Source: Streptomyces clavuligerus (GTDB lineage: Bacteria; Actinomycetota; Actinomycetes; Streptomycetales; Streptomycetaceae). Taken from it: 64,000 nucleotides of DNA. The translations under genes were made by a program, and so were the position numbers. Below the pieces are notes generated by a model that saw nothing but the letters and a program-made list of their open reading frames with translations, did not search any database and was not told where the DNA came from. Below, in pieces: positions 52,603-61,308 of the stretch. Where the stretch lies: positions 2,108,001 through 2,172,000 of the forward strand of contig NZ_CP027858.1 in NCBI RefSeq assembly GCF_005519465.1, read 5' to 3'. Numbering within the stretch: position 1 is the first letter of the stretch; the number at the start of each line of letters is the position of its first letter.

Positions 52603-53049
52603 TTAACCAGTGAGAGCCAGCTCGAACCACACCGTCTTCCCCGTTCTTCCCCGGCGGGTCCCCCAGCGCCGCGCGGACCCGGCGACGAGCTGGAGCCCGC
52701 GCCCGCCCTCGTCGTCGGGCGCCGCCGTGCGCTCGGTGGGCGGGTCGGGCAGCGGATCGGACACCTCCACCAGCAGGGCCCCCGCCCCGTCCGCCGAGCC
52801 GTCGCCCGGCCCGGGAAGGGCCATCCGCACCCCGATGGGCCCGGAGGCGTACCGCAGCGAATTGGTCACCAGCTCGCTGACCAGCAGAACGGTCATATCG
52901 CCGACCGCCGGGTCGAGGCCCCAGTCCCGCAGGGTGTCCCGCACGGCGTGCCGGGCGACGCGGACGGCGTCGGGCTGGGCGGGAAAAGTCCATTCGGCGC
53001 GGGCGCCGTTGGTGTCGATCACACCGCTCACTTCCCGGACCAGCAGCAC
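52603..53049 (-). CDS. RsbW-like anti-sigma HATPase (single domain)
   Basis: The 148-residue protein is one GHKL ATPase domain with the N-box VLLVSELVTNSLRYA and the G-box DEGGRGLQLVAGSA, ending GKTVWFELAL. It belongs to the large streptomycete family of short ATP-binding regulators related to RsbW. GTG 53049 is used, with a modest GGGA upstream. Its C-terminus is close to the HATPase domain of the adjacent multi-domain regulator, indicating local duplication or shared partners. No sigma or anti-anti-sigma gene adjoins. Confidence 0.88.
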   Translation of the reverse strand: MLLVREVSGVIDTNGARAEWTFPAQPDAVRVARHAVRDTLRDWGLDPAVGDMTVLLVSELVTNSLRYASGPIGVRMALPGPGDGSADGAGALLVEVSDPLPDPPTERTAAPDDEGGRGLQLVAGSARRWGTRRGRTGKTVWFELALTG

Positions 53050-53213
53050 ACCACATCCCTTTTCGGGGGGTTAATCAGCACATACCCGATATTCGGCTCC
53101 GGGTATCGCGATCGGCGGCCTCATGGGTGCACGGTTGACGCGAACGGCGTACGGACGGGGCCTCCGCGCCCTCGTGGACGGCGCACGCCCCGCCCGGCCG
53201 GCCGCGCCGCATC

Positions 53214-53669
53214 TCACTCGGGGGGTCTGCGGGACTCCCGTGATTCCCCAGATTCCTCGGGACGGGTCTCCGCCAGGCTGTCACGCAGCAGCCGGGCCGC
53301 CTCGGCCACGGCGGGACGGTCCTGATCGAGCCAGTCCACGGTGTCGGTCTCGTCCGGCCCCAGCCAGCGCAGGGCGTCGTGGTCCTCCAGCGGCCGGGGC
53401 TCGCCGGAGACCAGCCGGGCGGTCCACACCTGGAGCACATATCCCGGTTTCAGGGGCCAGGAGCCGGGGATGCGGGCCAGGGGCTCCGTCTCGACGCCCA
53501 GCTCCTCGCGCAGCTCGCGGACGAGGGCTTCCTCCGGGCGCTCCCCCGGCTCCAGCTTGCCTCCGGGCAGCTCCCAGCGGCCCGCCAGCTCCTCGGGGGC
53601 GCTGCGGCGCGCGGCCAGCAGCCGCCCCCGGTCGTACACGGCTCCGGCCACCACCACACGTTCGGTCAT
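53214..53669 (-). CDS. Nudix hydrolase (MutT-like)
   Basis: The 151-residue protein starts MTERVVVAGAVYDRG at ATG 53669. The Nudix box GGKLEPGERPEEALVRELRE-ELG fits GX5EX7REUXEEXGU fully, so metal-dependent hydrolysis of a nucleoside diphosphate derivative is expected. An oxidised-dNTP role is likely but unproven; the WELPGGK and LRWLGPDE segments are MutT-like. A tail rich in Glu/Ser ends the protein. The longer upstream frame is low-complexity and not conserved. Confidence 0.92.
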   Translation of the reverse strand: MTERVVVAGAVYDRGRLLAARRSAPEELAGRWELPGGKLEPGERPEEALVRELREELGVETEPLARIPGSWPLKPGYVLQVWTARLVSGEPRPLEDHDALRWLGPDETDTVDWLDQDRPAVAEAARLLRDSLAETRPEESGESRESRRPPE

Positions 53670-53838
53670 GCGCCGGAGCGTACTGCGCCCGCCCGGCGGG
53701 GCCACCGCCGCCTCCCGCGCGGAGGCGGAATCCGCGCGCGGGGACGGGGCCGGGCGAGCGGCCGCGACCGGCGCGGGACGGTGCCCCACGGCGGTTGGCA
53801 CGGCGGGTGGCGCGGCGGGGCGGAACGCCCGGAACGCG

Positions 53839-54021
53839 TCAGTAGGTCGTCGTCTGCTCGATACGCTCCACCCAGTACATCTGTTTGTGCCCCTGGACAT
53901 CGAGTGTGTCGACTATCCGCTGGGCCTCGTCCTCGGTCGCGTACCGCCCGACGCGATAGCAGTTGCCGTTGTCGTCCTGGCGTATGACGAGCCAGGGGAG
54001 CGCTGAACTGCTGTCGGTCAT
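53839..54021 (-). CDS. Small SPOR-like protein
   Basis: The 60-residue protein begins MTDSSSALPWLVIRQDDNG and continues CYRVGRYATEDEAQRIVDTL, a short SPOR-like or related beta-alpha-beta unit that ends YWVERIEQ. ATG 54021 has GGGAGGGG upstream. It has no signal peptide, so it should be cytoplasmic. It is widespread in streptomycetes and of unknown function. Confidence 0.82.
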   Translation of the reverse strand: MTDSSSALPWLVIRQDDNGNCYRVGRYATEDEAQRIVDTLDVQGHKQMYWVERIEQTTTY

Positions 54022-54147
54022 CGCGCCCCTCCCTCGCACGGCCCGTGTGTCACCGGTGATGGCCCCGAAACCTCAATGCGCATATGCCGGAGCCTACGCC
54101 CGACCTTCACTCAGCGGATACGGATTTACACAAAGAGACAGGAAACA

Positions 54148-54175
54148 GGGGGCGCATCCATCCGAATGCGCCCCC
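54148..54175. promoter_or_regulatory. Terminator-like hairpin in a divergent promoter region
   Basis: A perfect 10-bp stem (54148-54157 with 54166-54175) with an 8-base loop, between the divergent SPOR-like and chitinase genes. There is no gene that it could terminate. It may insulate the two promoters or end a small RNA. Confidence 0.5.
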
Positions 54176-54222
54176 CCGGGCACGCACTCCCCCACCGTGC
54201 CCGATCCATACGTTCCCAGCCA

Positions 54223-54251
54223 TTGACCTCAATGGTCCAGACCAATACGGT
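54223..54251 (+). promoter_or_regulatory. Chitinase promoter with DasR-type dre operator in the spacer
   Basis: TTGACC (54223-54228) and TACGGT (54246-54251) are 17 bases apart. Between them, 54231-54246 reads AATGGTCCAGACCAAT, with TGGTC/GACCA arms around CA, matching the dre consensus of the GntR-family N-acetylglucosamine regulator DasR. Chitinase promoters of streptomycetes often carry such direct/inverted repeats. DasR would repress, with relief by glucosamine-6-phosphate. Confidence 0.85.
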
Positions 54252-54395
54252 CCTTACTCACTGCACACTCACCGCACACCCACTGCGCGGATCCACTCGC
54301 GACAGCCGCACAACACCCCTTGCACGACGCCCCGTTGACAGACCTGTTCCGGTGCCGCCGCGAAGCCTGCGCGGCACGCCGGAGCGCACACAGGA

Positions 54396-55832
54396 ATGAG
54401 TCCCATGCGTCGAACCACTCCGGTACGGACCGCGGTCGCGGCCGGGTCCCTCTCGCTGCTCGCGGCGCTCGCGCCCGCGGCCACCGCCGGCGCCGCGCCC
54501 CCGGCCGCCCCGCCCGCCGCCGCGGCGGGCGGTCGGCTTTCCGCCACGGCGGACGCGCGGCTCGTCGTCGCCGACGGCGGCGGCGCCGAGGAACGCGGCC
54601 ATCAGCGCGCGTACAAGCGCATCGGCTACTTCAGCCAGTGGGGCATCTACGGCCGCGACTTCCATGTGAAGAACCTTCAGACCAGCGGCCAGGCCGCGAA
54701 GCTGACGCACATCAACTACGCCTTCGCGAACGTCAGCGGCGACGGCCGGTGCTTCATCACCGGGCCGGTCGGAGAGGCCGACCCCTGGGCCGACTACGTC
54801 CGCCCGGTGGACGCGGCGGGGTCCGTCGACGGAGTGGGCGACACGCCCGATCAGAAGCTCGCGGGCAACTTCAACCAGCTCCGTGAGCTGAAGGCGAAGA
54901 ACCCGGGCCTCCGGACCCTGATCTCCCTGGGCGGCTGGAGCTGGTCCACCCACTTCTCCGACGCCGTCAGCACCCCCGCGAAGCGCACATCCCTCGTCTC
55001 CTCCTGCATCGACATCTACATCAAGGGCAATCTGCCCGTGGACGGGGCGCGCGGCGGCCCGGGCGCGGCGGCCGGGATCTTCGACGGCATCGACATCGAC
55101 TGGGAGTGGCCGGGCTCGGAGGGCGAGGCGGACACCCCGTACCGCCCCGAGGACAAGAAGAACTTCACCGCGCTGGTGCGGGAGTTCCGCGTCCAGCTCG
55201 ACGCGTACGCGCGGAGCGAGGCACGGCGCACGGACACCCGGCCCAAGCACTACGACCTGTCGGCGTTCGTGCCGACGGCGCCCGCGAAGATAGACGCGGG
55301 CTTCGAGGTCCCGAAGATCATGAAGGACTTCGACTGGGTCAACCTCCAGGGCTACGACTTCCATGTCTCGGGCGAGCGGACCACCGCCCAGCAGTCCGCC
55401 CTCTTCGCGCGGAACGACTTCAGCGTGCACCAGACGGTGGGCGACTGGCTCAGGCGCGGCGCCCCGGCGCACAAGCTGGTGGTCGGGATGCCGTTCTACG
55501 GCCAGGGCTGGACCGGCGTGTCGGGCGGCGGGGACGGCATGGGGCAGCCCGCCGAGCGGCCCGCTCCGGCGGTCCACCAGCCCGGTTTCGAGGACTACAA
55601 GGTCCTCAAGCGGCTCGCGGAGTCGGGGACGTACACGGTGCACCGCACGTACGGCCAGGCGTGGCTGTTCGACGGGAAGACGCTCTGGACGTACGACGAC
55701 CCGACGGTGCTGAACGCGAAGACCGACTACATCCGCGCCCGGGGGCTCGGCGGGGCGATGTTCTGGTCGCTGGACGGGGACACGGACGACGGTGAGCTGG
55801 TGAAGGCCGTGGCGCGCGGACTGCGGCGCTGA
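54396..55832 (+). CDS. Secreted GH18 chitinase
   Basis: The 478-residue protein has a signal peptide (RRTTPVRTAVAAGSLSLLAA, cleavage near TAGAA), a low-complexity linker and a single family-18 catalytic domain from ~70 to the end. The active-site motif DGIDIDWEW contains the acid/base Glu237 with Asp230, Asp233 and Asp235. Substrate-binding features include SLGGWSWS, GYDFHV and FWSLDGD. A chitin-insertion domain is present before the C-terminal strands. No carbohydrate-binding module is seen. The dre site upstream puts it under N-acetylglucosamine control. Confidence 0.95.
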   Translation: MSPMRRTTPVRTAVAAGSLSLLAALAPAATAGAAPPAAPPAAAAGGRLSATADARLVVADGGGAEERGHQRAYKRIGYFSQWGIYGRDFHVKNLQTSGQAAKLTHINYAFANVSGDGRCFITGPVGEADPWADYVRPVDAAGSVDGVGDTPDQKLAGNFNQLRELKAKNPGLRTLISLGGWSWSTHFSDAVSTPAKRTSLVSSCIDIYIKGNLPVDGARGGPGAAAGIFDGIDIDWEWPGSEGEADTPYRPEDKKNFTALVREFRVQLDAYARSEARRTDTRPKHYDLSAFVPTAPAKIDAGFEVPKIMKDFDWVNLQGYDFHVSGERTTAQQSALFARNDFSVHQTVGDWLRRGAPAHKLVVGMPFYGQGWTGVSGGGDGMGQPAERPAPAVHQPGFEDYKVLKRLAESGTYTVHRTYGQAWLFDGKTLWTYDDPTVLNAKTDYIRARGLGGAMFWSLDGDTDDGELVKAVARGLRR

Positions 55833-55859
55833 CCCGCGCCGGACTCCGCCGAAGCACGT

Positions 55860-55895
55860 CCGCGGGCGGCTCCGCGACCACGGGGCCGCCCGCGG
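55860..55895. terminator. Terminator between chitinase and the DUF4190 gene
   Basis: A perfect 11-bp stem (55860-55870 with 55885-55895) with a 14-base loop, between convergent genes. Confidence 0.8.
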
Positions 55896-55974
55896 GCGGT
55901 GGCGGACGGGCGCCCCGGACAGGGGGCGGGGCGCCCGTCCCACGGGACCCGGGGCGCCGGGCACTCCGGGCGGC

Positions 55975-57240
55975 TCAGCTCCGCACGGTGTCCCCGGCGC
56001 CCCCGGTGTCCCCGGCGCCCTGGGCGCCCTCGGTGTCCTCGGGGTACTCCGGCGGCACGGACGGCAGCTTCAGCAGCTTGCGGATCTCCACCTCCGCGGG
56101 CCCGTCGGCCACGACCTCGTCGACGGTCAGCATGTGGTCCCAGAACGCCTCCTCGTCCCGGGCCCCGGCCGCCTTCCGCCAGGCCGCCGCCGCCCGCTCG
56201 TACTCCCCGGCCCGGCGCTCCATCGGCCCGGCGAGCCGCTCCGGCCAGTTGTAGGCCCGCACCACCTCCGCCTGGTCGGCGAAGACGCCGGCCGACTCAC
56301 GCGCCCAGGTGCGGTACCCGTCCGGGTCGGCCGCGTACTCCGCGTCGGGAACGGTGTTCCCCGTGAGATAGAGCCTGGTCTCGGCGGTGAGGTAGGCGAG
56401 CTGGTGGGCATCGTCGACGGTCGTGGGGTCCCGGCGTACCGACCCGGCGGTCCGGTCCCCCTTCGGTGTGGCGAACGTGCAGGTCACGGCGCGGTCGCCG
56501 AGTCGCCAGCTCTCCTTGGTCGGGGTGTAGTAGTACAACTCCATCCGGCCGCCCACGACCCACTCGTCCCGGGCGTACATCCAGTTCAGCTCCTCGCACC
56601 GGCGTTCGGCCAGCGGGTCGATCCGGCCGTCGCCGGGGAAGGCGTCGAAGCCCTGGAGCGTGAACGAGCCGGTGACCTCGGCCTCGTGCTCCCCGGCACA
56701 CGGCACGACCTCGACGGACAGGGCCTCCCGGTCCTCCAGGGGACCGTCACCCGGCAGGTTGAAGCACTGCCCGGTGCGCAGATCGAGCGTGCTGTGCGAA
56801 CGGGCCGCCTCGTCCATCCCCTCCTTGAAACCGCGCCACAGCTCGGCCGCGCCCCCGGTGACCAGCAGCAGAAGCATGAGCAGCGTGCTGATGGCGGAGA
56901 GGACCGTACCGGCGATCGCCATACCCGCCCCGCGCTGCCCCTTCTTCTTGATCTGGACGAGCGCGACGATGCCGAGGATCAGCCCGAGCGGCGGCAGACA
57001 GCAGACGATCCCGGCCACGAGGGAGGCGACGGAGAAGCCGTTCATGGGGGGCGCGGACGGCGGGGGCGCGAGATATCCGGGCGCCCCCGGCCCACCGGGG
57101 TACCCGGGATACGCCTGGTAGGCCGGGTGGGGCGGCTGAGGCGGGTGGCCCGGGTGGGGCCCGGGTATCGGCGGAGGCTGCCGCACTCCCCACGGGTCGG
57201 AGTCCTCGGGCCGTCGGCCGTCCTGTCGCGATGGGTCCAC
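55975..57240 (-). CDS. DUF4190/septum-formation-like membrane protein
   Basis: The 421-residue protein starts at GTG 57240 (AGGAG ten bases upstream). A Pro/Gly/Tyr-rich N-tail leads into two membrane helices (FSVASLVAGIVCCLPPLGLILGI and MAIAGTVLSAISTLLMLLLLVTGG), the DUF4190 unit. The outer part has the Septum_form pattern DLRTGQCFNL and VVPCAGEHEAEVTGSF with paired cysteines, then a helical region. Its function in the envelope is unknown. Confidence 0.85.
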   Translation of the reverse strand: MDPSRQDGRRPEDSDPWGVRQPPPIPGPHPGHPPQPPHPAYQAYPGYPGGPGAPGYLAPPPSAPPMNGFSVASLVAGIVCCLPPLGLILGIVALVQIKKKGQRGAGMAIAGTVLSAISTLLMLLLLVTGGAAELWRGFKEGMDEAARSHSTLDLRTGQCFNLPGDGPLEDREALSVEVVPCAGEHEAEVTGSFTLQGFDAFPGDGRIDPLAERRCEELNWMYARDEWVVGGRMELYYYTPTKESWRLGDRAVTCTFATPKGDRTAGSVRRDPTTVDDAHQLAYLTAETRLYLTGNTVPDAEYAADPDGYRTWARESAGVFADQAEVVRAYNWPERLAGPMERRAGEYERAAAAWRKAAGARDEEAFWDHMLTVDEVVADGPAEVEIRKLLKLPSVPPEYPEDTEGAQGAGDTGGAGDTVRS

Positions 57241-57409
57241 GGGTACGCCGCTCCTGTCGGAAATCCGGGCCCGTCCTGGTCCCGAGCCGAGCGAATCGTA
57301 TAAACCGACCGACGTCGCGGGACAGTCGCCCTGGTGACAGCCGGATGCCGCGAAAGTCTGGAAAATAGAGGAGAAAGGCCGAAAAACCGGACCGACTCCA
57401 GGGGTGCCC

Positions 57410-57730
57410 ATGGCCCGCACGACGGCCGTCAACCTCAAGGGACACCACGGCGACCCCGCGTACGAGGACGTCGTCTATGTGGGACGCCCCATGCACCGGG
57501 GCGGCTGGCACCTCGAAGGCTCCCCGCTCGCCTGCCCGTACCGCCCGGGCCCCGACGGCACCCGCGAGGAGGTCATGGCCCGCTACCGGACCCACCTCCT
57601 CGCCCACCCCGAGCTGCTGGCCCTCCTCCCCTCGCTCCGCGGCCACCGGCTCGGCTGCTGGTGCGTCCCGAAGAAGTGCCACGCCGAGGTGATCGCCGAA
57701 CTGGCGGACCAAGGGGTGGGCGCGCCGTGA
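57410..57730 (+). CDS. DUF4326 protein
   Basis: The 106-residue protein has the family pattern of a nucleic-acid-acting small fold: VVYVGRPMHRGGWHLEGSPL, a conserved Arg/Tyr segment (MARYRTHLLAHPELL) and the signature HRLGCWCVPKKCHAEVIAEL with three Cys and a His that could bind zinc. The family is common on phage and plasmids as well as chromosomes; function is unknown. Start could be ATG 57410 or GTG 57404. Confidence 0.85.
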   Translation: MARTTAVNLKGHHGDPAYEDVVYVGRPMHRGGWHLEGSPLACPYRPGPDGTREEVMARYRTHLLAHPELLALLPSLRGHRLGCWCVPKKCHAEVIAELADQGVGAP

Positions 57731-57788
57731 CCCCACCCGCTCCCGCGATCGGGTGACCCGATCGCACGGGAATCGCTACGGTCGAGCC

Positions 57789-58370
57789 ATGACCGCACTG
57801 CCCGATTGGATGCACCCACCACGCGCAGAAGGCTGGTTCGCGGAAGATCTGGACCACCTTCCCGAGGCACCCCGCCACACCGAACTGATCGACGGATCAC
57901 TCGTCTTCAGGCTGTGGCCCCAGAGGTGCTGGCACGGCCGCCTCGTCACCGTCTTGACCACCGCGCTCATGCAACAGGCCCCGACGGGCTTCGACGTGGA
58001 ACGCGAGATGACCGTCCGCCTCGACAGCCGCAATCGCCCGGAGCCCGACCTCCTGCTCACGACCACCCCGTTCGACCCGGACCGCACCTGGTTCGCGCCG
58101 GAGGAGGTGAGTCTCGTCGTCGAGGTCGTCTCTCCCGAGTCCGCCCACCGCGACCGCACGGTCAAGCTCCACAAGTACGCGGCGGCCGGAATCCCCCACT
58201 ACTGGTGCATCGAGGATGAGGAGGGCACACCCGTCGTCCACGTCTATGAACTGGACGAACCGACCGGCGCCTACGCTCCCGCCGGCATCTTCCGGGGCTC
58301 CCTGCACCGCCCCGTCCCCTTCGAGATCAAGCTGAACCTGGACAGCCTGACTCCACGGCGCCACGGTTGA
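57789..58370 (+). CDS. Uma2-family (DUF820) putative restriction-endonuclease-fold protein
   Basis: The 193-residue protein has the PD-(D/E)XK-like core RPEPDLLLT...EEVSLVVEVVSPESAHRDRTVKLHKYAAAGIPHYWCIE, in which Asp in PDLL, Glu in VEVVSP and the later Lys are the putative metal and catalytic residues. The family is expanded in streptomycetes and cyanobacteria; no specific DNA cleavage has been generally shown. ATG 57789 is used. The stop codon sits inside the following terminator. Confidence 0.88.
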   Translation: MTALPDWMHPPRAEGWFAEDLDHLPEAPRHTELIDGSLVFRLWPQRCWHGRLVTVLTTALMQQAPTGFDVEREMTVRLDSRNRPEPDLLLTTTPFDPDRTWFAPEEVSLVVEVVSPESAHRDRTVKLHKYAAAGIPHYWCIEDEEGTPVVHVYELDEPTGAYAPAGIFRGSLHRPVPFEIKLNLDSLTPRRHG

Positions 58371-58404
58371 GGGCCAGGCCCCTCAGGGCCCGGCCCTCAA
58401 CCGT
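58363..58404. terminator. Terminator overlapping the end of the Uma2 gene
   Basis: A perfect 13-bp stem (58363-58375 with 58392-58404) includes the Uma2 stop codon and lies between convergent genes. Confidence 0.85.
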
Positions 58405-58437
58405 CACGGAACCAGCAGCACGCCCATGTGGTGCAGG

Positions 58438-59526
58438 TCACACATTGAACCGGAACTCAACGACGTCGCCGTCCTGCATCACATACTCCTTGCCCTCCAT
58501 GCGCGCCTTGCCCTTGGCGCGGGCCTCCGCCACCGAGCCGGTCTCGACGAGGTCGGCGAAGGAGATGACCTCGGCCTTGATGAAGCCCTTCTGGAAGTCG
58601 GTGTGGATCACACCGGCGGCCTCGGGGGCGGTGGCGCCCTTCTTGATGGTCCAGGCGCGGGATTCCTTGGGGCCGGCGGTGAGGTAGGTCTGAAGGCCCA
58701 GGGTGTCGAAGCCGACCCGGCTGAGGGTGGCGAGGCCCGGCTCCTCCTGGCCCATGGACTGGAGGAGTTCCAGCGACTCCGCCTCGTCCAGCTCGATCAG
58801 CTCGGACTCGATCTTGGCGTTGAGGAAGATGGCCTCGGCGGGGGCGACCAGGGCGCGCTGGGCGTCCTTGAACTCCTCGTCGACCAGTTCGTCCTCGTCC
58901 ACGTTGAAGACGTAGAGGAAGGGCTTCGTGGTCAGCAGGTGCAGCTCGTGCAGCAGCTCGCCCTGCTCGGTGCCCTTGGTGATGCCCTCGGAGAACAGCG
59001 TGCGGCCGGACTCCAGGATCTCCTTCGCGGCCTCGACGGCCTTCAGCACCGCCGCCTTCTCCTTCTGGAGGCGGGCCTCCTTCGTCAGCCGGGGGATCGC
59101 CTTCTCCACGGACTGGAGGTCGGCGAGGATCAGCTCGGTGTTGATGGTCTCGATGTCGTCCTTCGGGGAGACCTTGCCATCCACGTGAACGACGTTCTCG
59201 TCCTTGAACGCGCGGATCACCTGGCAGATCGCGTCCGACTCACGGATGTTCGCCAGGAACTTGTTCCCCAGGCCCTCGCCCTCGCTGGCGCCGCGCACGA
59301 TGCCCGCGATGTCGACGAAGTCGACCGTCGCCGGGAGCACCCGCTGCGAGCCGAAGATCTCCGCCAGCTTGGTCAGACGCTCGTCCGGGACGCCGACGAC
59401 GCCCACATTCGGCTCGATGGTGGCGAACGGGTAGTTGGCCGCCAGCACGTCGTTCTTGGTCAGGGCGTTGAACAGGGTCGACTTGCCGACATTGGGCAGA
59501 CCGACGATTCCGATCGTGAGCGACAC
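58438..59526 (-). CDS. ychF: Redox-regulated ATPase YchF
   Basis: The 362-residue OBG-family ATPase begins MSLTIGIVGLPNVGKSTLFN, with the P-loop at 9-17, and the atypical NxxE specificity region (FNVDEDEL). A coiled-coil insertion (LTKEARLQKEKAAVL) and the C-terminal TGS domain (AARGTIHTDFQKGFIKAEVI-like sequence) complete it. It binds ribosomes and prefers ATP. GTG 59526 follows AGGAAG and the length is standard. The frame is open well upstream but has no conserved residues. Confidence 0.95.
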   Translation of the reverse strand: MSLTIGIVGLPNVGKSTLFNALTKNDVLAANYPFATIEPNVGVVGVPDERLTKLAEIFGSQRVLPATVDFVDIAGIVRGASEGEGLGNKFLANIRESDAICQVIRAFKDENVVHVDGKVSPKDDIETINTELILADLQSVEKAIPRLTKEARLQKEKAAVLKAVEAAKEILESGRTLFSEGITKGTEQGELLHELHLLTTKPFLYVFNVDEDELVDEEFKDAQRALVAPAEAIFLNAKIESELIELDEAESLELLQSMGQEEPGLATLSRVGFDTLGLQTYLTAGPKESRAWTIKKGATAPEAAGVIHTDFQKGFIKAEVISFADLVETGSVAEARAKGKARMEGKEYVMQDGDVVEFRFNV

Positions 59527-59777
59527 GTTGGCGACTTCCTGAGTGAGAACCAGTGGGACGGACCGGCGGGGGCTGAGCGGCCGGGCCGCCCGAGGGGGCC
59601 GCGGCGCACGGGCCCGTACGGGGCCGATCCCCCAGTTTACGGGGCGGCTTTCCGGCGCGGCGCACAACCGGCGGCGACGGGGCGGGGTGGTGCCCCGAGG
59701 TCGAACCTTTGGCCAAGGTCGCTTCAAAGGCGTGTCCTGTACCTGATTCCTCCCCACTCGCGCCCTACGTTGGTCGT

Positions 59778-60353
59778 GTGGAGCAGCACAGGACCAGTCG
59801 CCCCCAGAACCGGCAGCGGCAGCAGCCCCCGGTGCCGTCCCCGAGCCCCGGCGCCGACGGCCCCGGCGGGTACGCCGTCCGGCCGAGGACGCCGACCGCC
59901 CGGCCCGCCGCGCCCGCCGAGAGCAGCCCGCGGCGGCTGCCCGGCCCCCGGCTGACCGGTCTGGGCGGGGGGCTCTTCGCCACGGTGGCCATGGTGGCGA
60001 TCGGGCTGCTCGACCGGCTGCTGCTGGCGGGCTCCCCGACGGTGTACGGGGCGCTCTTCCTGCCGGTGTGCGCGCTGACGGCGCTCTGGGTGCGGGAGGC
60101 GGACATCGTCACCGCCCCCATCAGCGTGCCGATCGCCTTCGCGGCGGGCATCGTGCCCATCGCGGGCGGTGAGGGCGGGCTCGGCAGCCAGGTCATGGCC
60201 GTGGTCACCGCCCTCGCCGTGCACGCGGGCTGGCTGTACGGGGGCACGCTGGTGGCCGGGGTGATCAGCTGTGTGCGCAAGGTCCGCGCCATGGCCCGGC
60301 GGCGGCGCCCGGCCGACCGGCGACGCCCGGGACCGCCCATCGGACGGCGCTGA
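59778..60353 (+). CDS. DUF6542-type membrane protein, possibly leaderless
   Basis: The 191-residue protein has a basic/Pro-rich N-terminus (MEQHRTSRPQNRQRQQPPVP) and hydrophobic helices (LGGGLFATVAMVAIGLLD; VYGALFLPVCALTALW; IVTAPISVPIAFAAGIVPIAG; VMAVVTALAVHAGWLYGG), with a basic Arg-rich tail. GTG 59778 has no Shine-Dalgarno, but TACGTT ends seven bases upstream, which would make the mRNA begin at the start codon. No function known. Confidence 0.8.
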   Translation: MEQHRTSRPQNRQRQQPPVPSPSPGADGPGGYAVRPRTPTARPAAPAESSPRRLPGPRLTGLGGGLFATVAMVAIGLLDRLLLAGSPTVYGALFLPVCALTALWVREADIVTAPISVPIAFAAGIVPIAGGEGGLGSQVMAVVTALAVHAGWLYGGTLVAGVISCVRKVRAMARRRRPADRRRPGPPIGRR

Positions 60354-60380
60354 GCCGCCCGGCCGACCGGCCACGGAGAC

Positions 60381-60478
60381 CCGCCGACCGAATCCACCGA
60401 CCGGGTCCACCGGCCGGACCACGGAAATCCACCGGCCGAATCCGGCCGAATACACCCGCCGAATCCACCGGCCGCCCG
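60381..60478. repeat. Degenerate CCGAATCCACCGGCCG repeats
   Basis: About six diverged copies of a 12-16-base word built on ccgaatccaccg lie between the DUF6542 stop and the ppgK stop. A slippage-born tract of no clear role. Confidence 0.65.
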
Positions 60479-60537
60479 AGCACGGAGCAGGCCGCCCCCG
60501 GACGCCCGCCCCGGCCCCGCGGCGGACAGCGACGCCG

Positions 60538-61278
60538 TCAGCGGCTCGCCGCCGCCATCGCCGCGCCCACGATGCCCGCGTTGTTCTGGAGCTCCGCGGG
60601 AACGATCTCCGCCCGGACGCCCTCGATCTGCGGCAGGAACTTGTCCGCCTTCCGGCTGACACCGCCCCCGATGATGAACAGTTCCGGCGAGAAGAGCATC
60701 TCCAGATGGGCCAGGTACTTCTGCACCCGCCGCGCCCAGTGGGGCCAGCTCAGGTCCTCGTCCTCCTTGGCCCTGGTCGAGGCGTGCTTCTCCGCCTCGT
60801 GGCCGTGCAGCTCCAGATGGCCCAGCTCGGTGTTGGGCACCAGCCGTCCGTCGATGAAGACGGCGCTGCCGATGCCGGTGCCCAGGGTCAGCATCATCAC
60901 CGTGCCCTTGCGGCCCCGGCCCGCGCCGAAGGTCATCTCGGCGACGCCCGCCGCGTCGGCGTCGTTCAGCACCGTGACCGGCGCTCCGCCCAGCCGCTCG
61001 CTCAGCAGCCGGGCCGCGTCCTGGTCCACCCAGCCCTTGTCGACATTGGCGGCGGTGCGGGTGACACCGCTCGTCACCACGCCGGGGAAGGTGATCCCGA
61101 CCGGTCCCGACCAGTCGAAGTGCCGCACCACCTCGACGACGCCGTCCGCCACCGCGTCCGGCGTCGCCGGGTGCGGGGTCAGGACCTTGTGGCGTTCCTG
61201 CGTCAGCTCTCCGCGGTCAAGGTCGACGGGCGCGCCCTTGATACCGGAGCCACCGATGTCCACTCCGAACAGGTTCAT
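60538..61278 (-). CDS. ppgK: Polyphosphate glucokinase
   Basis: The 246-residue ROK-fold kinase has the phosphate-binding DIGGSGIKG (7-15), FPGVV, catalytic-base region [19 protein letters not shown] and the polyphosphate-specific [17 protein letters not shown] insertion. It phosphorylates glucose with polyphosphate or ATP in the cytoplasm. ATG 61278 gives the family's usual length. It lies 30 bases after ispH on the same strand. Confidence 0.95.
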   Translation of the reverse strand: MNLFGVDIGGSGIKGAPVDLDRGELTQERHKVLTPHPATPDAVADGVVEVVRHFDWSGPVGITFPGVVTSGVTRTAANVDKGWVDQDAARLLSERLGGAPVTVLNDADAAGVAEMTFGAGRGRKGTVMMLTLGTGIGSAVFIDGRLVPNTELGHLELHGHEAEKHASTRAKEDEDLSWPHWARRVQKYLAHLEMLFSPELFIIGGGVSRKADKFLPQIEGVRAEIVPAELQNNAGIVGAAMAAASR

Positions 61279-61308
61279 GGGACCCACGGTACGGGCAGGG
61301 TGCGGCCG

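Noticed and set aside
49636..53325. 1229-codon plus-strand frame opposite the PP2C regulator and HATPase genes
   Set aside because: No domain content; the minus strand encodes intact PAS, GAF, PP2C and HATPase domains.
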